Shown: positions 14,930 through 21,642 of the stretch, in pieces
Layout: each line of letters opens with the position of its first letter
Position numbering within the stretch: the stretch's first letter is position 1
From: WVYX01 sp039586815
Lineage (GTDB): Bacteria; Gemmatimonadota; Gemmatimonadetes; Gemmatimonadales; GWC2-71-9
Direction: 5' to 3'
Length of the DNA stretch: 24,922 nt
Assembly (NCBI GenBank): GCA_039586815.1
Contig: JBDHJR010000030.1
Location: 1 to 24,922, forward strand
Notes under the pieces: generated by a model
The model's database searches: none
Told to the model about the DNA's origin: nothing
The model's input: the letters and a program-made list of their open reading frames with translations, nothing else
Position numbers and translations under genes: made by a program

Positions 14930-15676
14930 ATGCGATACAGGGCACTCGCGCCGCTGCCCATCCTTGCGCTGGCGGCACTCGCCATTCCGGCCGGTGCCTC
15001 CGCACAGCTCCCGAATCCGGGAATGGAGATCGACCGGGCGCGCACCGCTGTCGTGGTCACGGACCCCCAGAACGACTTCCTGAGCCCCGAAGGGGTGACT
15101 TGGGGAGTGGTCGGCGAGAGCGTGACCGAGAACAACACGGTGGAGAACATCGGACGGCTCATGCATGCCGCCAAGGAGGGTGGCTACGAGTTGTTCGTGT
15201 CGCCGCACTACTACTACCCGACCGATCACGGGTGGAAGTTCGGCGGGGCTCTCGAAGTGCTGATGCACAACATCGGCATGTTCGATCGCACATCACCACT
15301 GAGTCTCGAGGGCTTCGAGGGCTCCGGCGCCGATTGGCTGGAGCAGTACAAGCCGCTCCTCAACGACGGCAAGACGGTGGTATCCAGCCCTCACAAGGTG
15401 TACGGGCCGGAGACCAATGACCTCGTGCTCCAACTGCGCAAGCGCGGCATAGACAAGGTCCTGCTCGCGGGCATGTCGGCCAACCTCTGTGTCGAGGCGC
15501 ACATGCGCGAGCTGCTGGAGCAGGGGTTTGAGGTCGCGGTCATCACCGATGCCACGGCCGCCGCCAAGGTGCCCGACGGCAACGGTTACGCCTCCGCCAT
15601 GACCAACTTCCGCTTCATGGCCAACACCACGTGGACAACGGAAGAAGCCGTCGCCGCGTTGGCGTCTGCGTACTGA
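14930..15676 (+). CDS. Exported isochorismatase-family cysteine hydrolase
   Basis: The 248-residue protein starts at an ATG with an excellent AAGGAGGTG site. The frame is open to 14801, but that reading precedes the signal peptide. Residues 1-26 form a Sec signal ending AGASAQ. The catalytic triad of the isochorismatase-like fold is visible: D45 in VVVTDPQNDF, K156 in SSPHKVYG and C187 in LLAGMSANLCVEAHM, plus the usual cis-peptide region GMSAN. Family members hydrolyse amides or vinyl ethers (nicotinamide, N-carbamoyl compounds, isochorismate). Most are cytoplasmic, so the signal peptide makes this an unusual extracytoplasmic version. The substrate is not deducible, and no siderophore or NAD genes are adjacent. 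Confidence 0.9.
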   Translation: MRYRALAPLPILALAALAIPAGASAQLPNPGMEIDRARTAVVVTDPQNDFLSPEGVTWGVVGESVTENNTVENIGRLMHAAKEGGYELFVSPHYYYPTDHGWKFGGALEVLMHNIGMFDRTSPLSLEGFEGSGADWLEQYKPLLNDGKTVVSSPHKVYGPETNDLVLQLRKRGIDKVLLAGMSANLCVEAHMRELLEQGFEVAVITDATAAAKVPDGNGYASAMTNFRFMANTTWTTEEAVAALASAY

Positions 15677-15700
15677 TCGGCCGGACATTCGCGGAGGACA

Positions 15701-15733
15701 ACCTCGCCACCCCGAATCTCGGTGTGGCGAGGT
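15701..15733. terminator. Hairpin between convergent genes
   Basis: ACCTCGCCAC (15701-15710) pairs perfectly with GTGGCGAGGT (15724-15733). After one mismatch the stem gains two more G-C pairs around a 7-nt loop. It lies in the 103-base gap between the convergent hydrolase (ends 15676) and the erythromycin-esterase-like gene (ends 15780). No strong T tract follows on either strand, so it is a terminator-like or transcript-protecting hairpin rather than a textbook terminator. Confidence 0.6.
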
Positions 15734-15779
15734 GTCCTTCGGGGTGCATTGCCCGCCCATCTGCAACGACCCCCCCGGC

Positions 15780-17078
15780 TCAGAAGGTTATCTGCGTAAC
15801 CGGGCCGGTGTCCTCGAAATGCACGATGCCGTCGTAGTGCACCGGCAGTGACGTCGCGTAGTAGTACTCCGCATCGTTCTGCTGGCAGTAGTCCGCTCCT
15901 ATCATGCGCACGTTCCAGGGTCCCATAAGCCAGCTCGCAGCCTCGTCGGAATAGTCGATGCGGCTGAGATCCAGGAAAAACAGGGGAATTGCGCTCTGCT
16001 GCATCAACCGGAAGGAGTAAGTGCTCTGGTTGGGTAGGGCGGCTTGGTGCACGGTGAACTCGGTGAAATAGCCCGGACAGACATCCCATGCCATGAATCG
16101 TCCGCCGTAGAACTCGGTGCCAATGATGTAATAGTCCTCGCCGTATTGTTCCTTCAAACGTGAGCCCAGCATCTGCGCCGGCACCCCCGCAATGTCATCG
16201 AGATAGACGTTCCCAACGTGAGCGTTGTGTGCCCAGATGATCACCTTACCGCCGTCGAGCATGTTGTCGATGATCCAGTTCACGTTGCCGATATTGAAGC
16301 CCTCCCTCACGTCACCGTCGGGCAATCCGTTCAGCAGGTTGTGCCATACCTGCCACGCGGGCTCGAGGATCTCCGCGATCTTGAGGGTCAGTTCGTACTC
16401 GCTCGTGGTGCTCTGCGCAATGTACGCGTCGCGTCTGGCCTCGATGAAGCCGTATACGTACCGGGCGTCTTCCAGGGTGTAGCTCTCCAGTCTGGCCGTT
16501 ATGTCGTCCACCACACCCGGGTCCACTACCTGCAGGTACTCGGCGATGAGGGCGATCGCATGTGTCCAACTCCGAAAAGCGCAGTCGTAGCCAAGGTAGT
16601 GAAGGGGTGGCGTCTGCTGGTCGCGTTGGACGTTGTAGTCGCGGATCCAGGCAATCAGCTCCTGCATCTCCTGAAAGCGCCAGTACCCCAGCTTCTGATG
16701 GGCATCGAGGGCCGTGCCCTCTCCTTCGGTCACGTAGGCGTCTATGTAGAGTGAGTTGGGGAAGGGTGCTTCGTGAAGGATGGCGGTGAAGCCCATGTTC
16801 TCCACAAGATATCGCGAGAGCTTTTGCCGGATCTGCCAGAACTCCCTGGTTCCGTGTGTGGCTTCACCCATCCCGACGATGCGGGCGTCGCCGATGATTC
16901 CTTGCAGGGCTGACAGGTTGGGTTCCTCCACAGCCGGATCTGCGGTGTTGATGGTGACCGTGTGGTTTTCGAGCCACGACAACTCGACGTCGTTGCTGGT
17001 GACGTCGCCGCATGAGAAGCAGAGGGCGACGCTGATGACGAGCGCCGGCCACGTGTACCCTCTGTGAAAGTCGTTCAT
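15780..17078 (-). CDS. Erythromycin esterase-like lipoprotein
   Basis: The 432-residue protein has a signal WPALVISVALCFSC with lipobox-like end, then the erythromycin esterase/succinoglycan-biosynthesis fold. The metal-site and catalytic landmarks are in place: GEATHGTREFW (E72, H75), HEAPFPNSLYID (E103), the RFQEMQELIAWIRDYN helix, REGFNIGNVNWIID and WAHNAHVGN (H284, H287). Characterised relatives EreA/EreB open macrolide lactones, but many environmental members have unknown substrates and do not confer resistance. Secretion as a lipoprotein is unlike the classical cytoplasmic resistance enzymes. It is the last gene of the four-gene operon, 15 nt after the membrane-protein gene. Confidence 0.88.
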   Translation of the reverse strand: MNDFHRGYTWPALVISVALCFSCGDVTSNDVELSWLENHTVTINTADPAVEEPNLSALQGIIGDARIVGMGEATHGTREFWQIRQKLSRYLVENMGFTAILHEAPFPNSLYIDAYVTEGEGTALDAHQKLGYWRFQEMQELIAWIRDYNVQRDQQTPPLHYLGYDCAFRSWTHAIALIAEYLQVVDPGVVDDITARLESYTLEDARYVYGFIEARRDAYIAQSTTSEYELTLKIAEILEPAWQVWHNLLNGLPDGDVREGFNIGNVNWIIDNMLDGGKVIIWAHNAHVGNVYLDDIAGVPAQMLGSRLKEQYGEDYYIIGTEFYGGRFMAWDVCPGYFTEFTVHQAALPNQSTYSFRLMQQSAIPLFFLDLSRIDYSDEAASWLMGPWNVRMIGADYCQQNDAEYYYATSLPVHYDGIVHFEDTGPVTQITF

Positions 17079-17093
17079 GGAGCCCGTCGTTCT

Positions 17094-17657
17094 CTAGTGA
17101 ATCACCCCTTGAGTCGGCTCAGGCCTGATCCGCCAGGCTACTATGCAACCCACCAGTGTCCAAGAAACGACGTGACTTGCAGCCAGAACCAGGGCGTCAC
17201 CTATGGGGTAGCCACCTATGCCAAATGCAGAGAGGTCGGTGTATATCGCAAACAGCAGGCCGATCGCCACGAAGAACAGCACCTTTCGGGGATAGCTGAA
17301 GAGTACCGGCTGCGACGCCTGGGATAACAGCCAGGCGGCGATGAGCGGCGCCAGGAAGAACAGCACGAGCCCAACCAGCGCCAAACGGCCGGCCGATTCG
17401 TGACCGACTCCTCCGTAGAGAACGCTGAACACGGGCTCTCCCCCCGGGAAACGTCGCTCCGCCGTCAACTCCGGATTGACGGCATACCTTCCGGGATCGA
17501 CGACGTGTTCCTTCAACATCTCATACACCTGGCGTTCTTGTGCGATCTGCTTCATGTCGATGCTGGCGCGCAGTCCGAGAACGCCGTCGACCATGAACGT
17601 CCACGCAATCAGCACGACTCCACCCAGCAGGCCCGCGACAATCGTCCTCTTTGACAT
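17094..17657 (-). CDS. Four-helix membrane protein of unknown function
   Basis: The ATG at 17657, 2 nt after the stop of the upstream hydrolase, opens a 187-residue frame ending in TAG at 17094. The same frame continues open far upstream to 18986, but that stretch runs out of phase through the hydrolase gene and is Arg-rich, so it is not coding. Helices lie at about residues 6-27, 90-112, 122-142 and 152-175, with a long polar loop after the first (IDMKQIAQERQVYEMLKEHVVDPGRYAVNPELT). The last three helices with W.LVGCIVAW form a compact bundle. No enzymatic motif is visible. Tight spacing on both sides makes it part of the hydrolase operon. Confidence 0.78.
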   Translation of the reverse strand: MSKRTIVAGLLGGVVLIAWTFMVDGVLGLRASIDMKQIAQERQVYEMLKEHVVDPGRYAVNPELTAERRFPGGEPVFSVLYGGVGHESAGRLALVGLVLFFLAPLIAAWLLSQASQPVLFSYPRKVLFFVAIGLLFAIYTDLSAFGIGGYPIGDALVLAASHVVSWTLVGCIVAWRIRPEPTQGVIH

Positions 17658-17659
17658 GT

Positions 17660-19090
17660 CTATCGACTCCCTCCCGACCGCTCGGTGATCCAGACAGTCA
17701 CGGTCTCCAGCAACCCAGGCACGAACACCTTCTCGAGCGTGGCATACTCCGACGGCCTGCCGGTTTCCGACTCGAGGAAGAGGTGATTGGCACGCGGAAT
17801 CACCGTGATCGTGTAGTCCGTGTTTCCGGCCGCTTCCAGTGCCTGCTGCATAGGCACACGATTCAGCGACGGCGGGACCTGTAGGTCCGTCTCGCCGAAG
17901 ATCGCAAGCACCGGTACCCGTACCTGCTCGAGTTCCCTCGCGGGGTTGTGATCGATGAACGCCCGAAACCATGGCGTGCGCACGGCGGAGATCTGTTGTT
18001 GCACCCGCAAGGCCACCAGTGAATCCACGTTGGCGATCTCCTGGCGGCGACTTGCGGGAAGCTCGTCGATGGACGCGCGTACTTGCTCGTCGAGGGTCTG
18101 CTCGACAGCGTCCCACCCTTTCCCTGTGCGCATGGCCTGGAAGATCATGCGCTGCAACGCTGCGTTCTCGGCGACTTGCTCGTCCGTCGCGCCGTTGGCC
18201 CGCATGATCAGCTCTGCCTGGGTGTAGAGCGTCTGCTCTCCCGATACGGCGGTGCCGGCGAGCATGACTATGAAGGCAACGTCCGGAGAGTACGATGCTG
18301 CAATTGCGGCGACGATCGCGCCTTCGCTGTGGCCCACGAGCCCGATGGCCTGCGGGTCTATGTCGGGCCGCTTGCCGAGCAGCTCGACCCCGGCGAGGGC
18401 GTCGCCCGCAAAGTCGGCGCTCGTGGATAGCTGCACGTTGCCGCGCGAGCCACCGACGCCACGGTCGTCGTATCGCAGTACCGCGATCCCGTTGCGTGTG
18501 AGGTGATCGGCAATGATGCGGAAAGGCTTGAACCCGAAGAGTTCTTCGTCCCGGTTCTGCGGACCGCTGCCCGTAAGCAGCACGACGGCTGGATGCGGGC
18601 CCCCGTCCTCCGGCAGCGTGAGGGTGCCGGCCAGTGTCACATCCCCGTTGGCAAACCGCACTTCCTCTTCCAGGTACGGAACCGGCTCCTCCGGCGCTTC
18701 GGGCTCGGGCTCTCCGCGCCTGAGCCAGAACGTGCCCTGCACTCCGGCCTGCGTGAACGGCCCGCCGATGCTGTCCCCCTCGAGCTCGCCGTCGAACACC
18801 GCAAGCCCGGGTCCCGCCGGAAGCTCGAAGTGAACCATCGGTGAATCGAACGACACGGCGGTCAATGCCAGCCCCATCGCGCCCTGCACGGGAATGTCGA
18901 TGGTGGCCGACAGTCCTTGCTCTGTGTTCTCGAAGCCGACGAGAATCCCCAGCTCGGTGCCGAGTATCAGGATGGCTCCATGCCACCGCCCCTCGATCGA
19001 ACTCTGACCCGCCAGCTCACGACAGGTGAGTGGATGACCCACGGTCGCGAGCACCGCGAGCGCGACGAAAGCTCGGGCCACTCTCGGCAT
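17660..19090 (-). CDS. Secreted alpha/beta hydrolase with N-terminal beta domain
   Basis: The 476-residue protein starts with a signal peptide (ARAFVALAVLATVGHPLTC). Residues 31-126 are a beta-rich domain (GRWHGAILILGTELGILV...GPFTQAGVQGTFWLRR), an architecture often seen ahead of secreted hydrolases. A Glu/Pro linker GEPEPEAPEEPVP leads into the alpha/beta hydrolase: LLTGSGPQNRDE (oxyanion region), RYDDRGVGGS, nucleophile elbow GHSEG with S255, acid in FGETDLQV (D402) and RANHLF with H436. The full triad is present, so an active esterase or peptidase-like hydrolase is likely; the substrate is unknown. The start is 6 nt after the stop of the beta-lactamase-fold gene, and the stop is 2 nt before the membrane-protein start. 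Confidence 0.9.
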   Translation of the reverse strand: MPRVARAFVALAVLATVGHPLTCRELAGQSSIEGRWHGAILILGTELGILVGFENTEQGLSATIDIPVQGAMGLALTAVSFDSPMVHFELPAGPGLAVFDGELEGDSIGGPFTQAGVQGTFWLRRGEPEPEAPEEPVPYLEEEVRFANGDVTLAGTLTLPEDGGPHPAVVLLTGSGPQNRDEELFGFKPFRIIADHLTRNGIAVLRYDDRGVGGSRGNVQLSTSADFAGDALAGVELLGKRPDIDPQAIGLVGHSEGAIVAAIAASYSPDVAFIVMLAGTAVSGEQTLYTQAELIMRANGATDEQVAENAALQRMIFQAMRTGKGWDAVEQTLDEQVRASIDELPASRRQEIANVDSLVALRVQQQISAVRTPWFRAFIDHNPARELEQVRVPVLAIFGETDLQVPPSLNRVPMQQALEAAGNTDYTITVIPRANHLFLESETGRPSEYATLEKVFVPGLLETVTVWITERSGGSR

Positions 19091-19096
19091 GTTCGA

Positions 19097-20155
19097 CTAC
19101 TCCCGGCGGGTGACGTTTTGCGTGATCACGTCGAGGATCCGATCGAGCACCACCATCGCCTCGCCTTCCTCGGTGTTGTCCATCAAGGTAACGACCGTGC
19201 CGTAGTCGACCATGTACAGCATGCCCGCCGCATACCCTGGGGCGTTCCCGCCGTGCCCCCAAATCGTTTGGCCGGACGTCCACGCGTTGTTGAACCACAT
19301 CAACCCGAGCCCGTAGCCCTGCACCATCGGCTCGTCGTGCCCCGAGGGTAGGTAGAAGTCGGTCATCTCGTTGTAGGTGGCCGCACGGAGGAAGGTCCGC
19401 CGGTGCATGAGGGCGCGGGCCAACATCGCGAGATCGCTGGCCGTAGTGAAGATCTGACCTCCGGCCGCGCTGCAGAACGAGGTATTCGGAATCGTGGAGA
19501 AATCGTCGTAGACGCCGTCACCGGTGATGTCGAGCCAGCCGTGGGCCGTCTCCCCTGGCAAGGACTCTTCATGACACGTGTAGGTGTCGAGTAGACCCAA
19601 CGGCTCGATTACGTAGGACCTGTACGCCTCTGCAATCGTGCCCCCGGTGACCTGCTCGATGATCATGCGCAACAGCACGTACCCGGTCGTGGAATAGGAC
19701 CACGCGGTGCCCTTTGCGAAGTACGGTGCCGCGATCGATGTCAGCAGGTACTCCTCCATGTTGATGTCCCGGTCCACGTGTGTGTAGTCGGGCAGCCAGC
19801 TGTGCAAGGAGTCGTCCAGGTCCAGTATCCCCGCCTCGGCCAGTCGCAGGACGGTGAGAGCCGTGAAGGTCTTGGTGATGCTCCCCGCTGCGAACACTGA
19901 TCGGCGGGTAATGGGAATGGCACCGTGTGAGACGCCGGCCACGCCGGTCCACATCGGCTGAGAGGGAGTCCATACGGCCACGGAGAAACCTTTCCCGTTG
20001 CTTACCTGCGTGAAGCCCTCGTCGAGGGCCTCCTGGAGCTGTTGCTCCAGCGTCAAAGTGGTGGGTCCGATCCCGTCGCCAGCGCCACCGCACGACAGCG
20101 TGACCGCAGATAGCAGGATCGATGTTGCCAACATCCGCTTGCCGGTGGTCCTCAC
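19097..20155 (-). CDS. Beta-lactamase-fold serine hydrolase lipoprotein
   Basis: A GTG at 20155, about 6 nt after GGGAGGA, is preferred over the ATG at 20170, which overlaps that ribosome site. The 352-residue product has a short signal with a possible lipid cysteine (AVTLSC, C22) and the class C beta-lactamase/D-alanyl-D-alanine carboxypeptidase/EstB fold: S92-I-T-K95, Y154-S-T in place of the usual Y-x-N, and H301-G-G near the end. Residues 209-218 (DITGDGVYDD) look like an EF-hand-type calcium loop. Such proteins are peptidases or esterases; true beta-lactamase activity is uncommon in this sequence group. It leads the four-gene operon. Confidence 0.9.
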   Translation of the reverse strand: MRTTGKRMLATSILLSAVTLSCGGAGDGIGPTTLTLEQQLQEALDEGFTQVSNGKGFSVAVWTPSQPMWTGVAGVSHGAIPITRRSVFAAGSITKTFTALTVLRLAEAGILDLDDSLHSWLPDYTHVDRDINMEEYLLTSIAAPYFAKGTAWSYSTTGYVLLRMIIEQVTGGTIAEAYRSYVIEPLGLLDTYTCHEESLPGETAHGWLDITGDGVYDDFSTIPNTSFCSAAGGQIFTTASDLAMLARALMHRRTFLRAATYNEMTDFYLPSGHDEPMVQGYGLGLMWFNNAWTSGQTIWGHGGNAPGYAAGMLYMVDYGTVVTLMDNTEEGEAMVVLDRILDVITQNVTRRE

Positions 20156-20255
20156 TGTTGCTCCTCCCATCCCGCGTTACCGCCTGACGGCTACTGCGTC
20201 TGCATTACGAATGTTAACCCGGTCAAGGTTCCCGGATCCTGGTTCCACGTTCAGC

Positions 20256-20284
20256 TTGACAAAGGCCGAATTCCGAGAAACATT
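20256..20284 (+). promoter_or_regulatory. Possible promoter for the small lipoprotein gene
   Basis: A perfect TTGACA at 20256-20261 is followed after 17 nt by AACATT at 20279-20284, a weak -10 (three of six). It points to the gene at 20396 and would give a leader of about 105 nt. The -35 is strong, the -10 is not. Confidence 0.25.
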
Positions 20285-20395
20285 GTCGCCCATTCCGTGC
20301 GATCCCGGTTCGTGCGCCTGCCCTCGGATGCTGGAAATCTCGCACCGCCGCCCGGCCGCACATTGCTCACCAACACATCACCCACTGGAGGAACG

Positions 20396-20875
20396 ATGAA
20401 GCGAGCCATTCTTGCGGTCGCAGCTGTGGCGCTGGTAGCGTGTGCCGATCAGAGGCTCCCTACGGAGCTGGCGGAGGCAGACGCCCCGCTGTTCGCCAAG
20501 GGCGGACAGGGGCAGGGAGCACAATTCGTGGACAACCCGTTCACCGGGATATCGCACGGGGATGGCGAGGGGAACACGTGCCTCGCGTTGGACAACACCG
20601 GTGGCTCCGTTAAGGACTTCATCCGCACCAATCCCGACGGCACCCAGTGGCTCTACTTCAACCGTCATTCCGTGGACATCACTGTCACGACTCCCAATGG
20701 TGTGTATACGGGGACGGGCAAGCTTACGGCGCACATCAACTTCTCGACCTTCGATCCCTGGAACTCCAGCGTGACGGGCAAGGTCTCCGACGGAACGGAC
20801 ACGAAGCAGGCGGTGTGCAAGTACACCTCCACGCCCAGCGGGAAGGTTACGCAGAGCCGGGTCGTGCTGAACTAG
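20396..20875 (+). CDS. Small predicted lipoprotein with PLFAKGG motif
   Basis: The ATG at 20396 follows CTGGAGGAACG and gives 159 residues. The signal MKRAILAVAAVALVAC ends at lipid cysteine C16. A linker DQRLPTELAEADAPLFAKGG follows; this ADAPLFAKG stretch recurs in Gemmatimonadota lipoproteins as far as I recall. The mature domain is beta-rich with two cysteines (NTCLALDNTG and QAVCKYTSTP) that could pair. The frame is open to 20297, but only ahead of the signal. A strong hairpin follows the stop codon. Function unknown. Confidence 0.78.
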   Translation: MKRAILAVAAVALVACADQRLPTELAEADAPLFAKGGQGQGAQFVDNPFTGISHGDGEGNTCLALDNTGGSVKDFIRTNPDGTQWLYFNRHSVDITVTTPNGVYTGTGKLTAHINFSTFDPWNSSVTGKVSDGTDTKQAVCKYTSTPSGKVTQSRVVLN

Positions 20876-20900
20876 ACTCGCGAGACGGGTCTTTACGCTC

Positions 20901-20934
20901 ACACGGCGCCCGGCCTTGCGACCGGGCGCCGTGT
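20901..20934. terminator. Strong GC hairpin between convergent genes
   Basis: ACACGGCGCCCGG (20901-20913) pairs perfectly with CCGGGCGCCGTGT (20922-20934) around an 8-nt loop: 13 uninterrupted base pairs. It lies 25 nt after the lipoprotein stop and 39 nt beyond the convergent adenylate-kinase-like gene's end. There is no long T tract on either side, but stability and position support a bidirectional terminator. Confidence 0.75.
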
Positions 20935-20973
20935 CAATCCTCGACCGTGACGGTTACGGGCACTGCTCCGGTA

Positions 20974-21537
20974 CTAGGCCCCCAGGACCTCCTTCACCCG
21001 CTCGGCGATCTCCTCCTCGGTGCCGCTGGCGCTGACGATCGAGAGCACCTCCATCTCGCGGTAATAACCGACCAGTGGCGCCGTCGATTCGCGGTACGCC
21101 TCGAGCCGGTGCTGGATCGTCTCCGAGGTTTCGCCCTCCCGCCCATCAGCGGCTGCCCTGGCGAGCTGCCGTCGAACCAACTCCTCCTCGGGCACGTCGA
21201 ACAGCAACACGCGCTTGAGCCGCTCGCCCTGCTCCACCAACATCACGTTCACTGCCTCTGCCTGGCGCACGGTGCGCGGGAAGCTGTCCATGACAATTCC
21301 CCGTGCTGCCTCGGGGGAGGTGATCTGCTGCTTGATGAGTCCCAGGATGATCTTGTCCGGTACCAGCTCCCCGCGATCCATGAAGCTCTTGGCGTCGCGC
21401 CCCCATTGGGAATTTTTCTGGATGGCGTCGCGCAGCAGGTCACCTGTGGTGATCGTGGGAACTCCGATCCGCTGAGCCAGGATCGTCGCCTGAGTGCCGG
21501 TGCCCGAACCGGGAGGACCGAGGAGGATCACGTGCAT
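20974..21537 (-). CDS. Adenylate kinase homologue lacking the P-loop lysine
   Basis: The 187-residue protein is collinear with short (zinc-less) adenylate kinases: MHVILLGPPGSGTGTQ, TTGDLLR (R36), VMDSFPRT (R88), FDVPEEELVRRQLAR, a short LID GREGETSETIQHRL and YRESTAPLVGYY. Several near-invariant positions are changed. Residue 13, lysine in GxPGxGKGTQ, is threonine (ACC, two bases from any Lys codon); G85 of DGFPRT is serine; and the LID acidic pair DD is G-E. Arg 36, 88, 123, 127, 133 and 144 are kept. The lysine contacts ATP phosphates and its loss normally cripples the enzyme, so this is probably a paralogue with reduced, altered or no kinase activity. The housekeeping adk would be elsewhere. 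It lies 105 nt downstream of the transmembrane kinase on the same strand. Confidence 0.85.
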   Translation of the reverse strand: MHVILLGPPGSGTGTQATILAQRIGVPTITTGDLLRDAIQKNSQWGRDAKSFMDRGELVPDKIILGLIKQQITSPEAARGIVMDSFPRTVRQAEAVNVMLVEQGERLKRVLLFDVPEEELVRRQLARAAADGREGETSETIQHRLEAYRESTAPLVGYYREMEVLSIVSASGTEEEIAERVKEVLGA

Positions 21538-21642
21538 GAGGACTCAGATGCCCCTTTCCAGATGGCGCCCCGGGCGGCCGAGGCGTTCAGCGTCACAGAC
21601 CAATAGGGTACTCACCCACCGACGTAGGCGCCATGGGCCGAG

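Noticed and set aside
15780..17078. Calling the erythromycin-esterase-like gene an antibiotic resistance gene
   Set aside because: The family has many members of unknown function, and this one is a predicted lipoprotein. No mobile element or known resistance neighbour supports the call.
17094..18986. A 630-codon open frame on the minus strand
   Set aside because: Only its last 187 codons (17094-17657) look like a protein. The rest is out of phase with the clear alpha/beta hydrolase gene at 17660-19090, Arg/Gly/His-rich and without domains.
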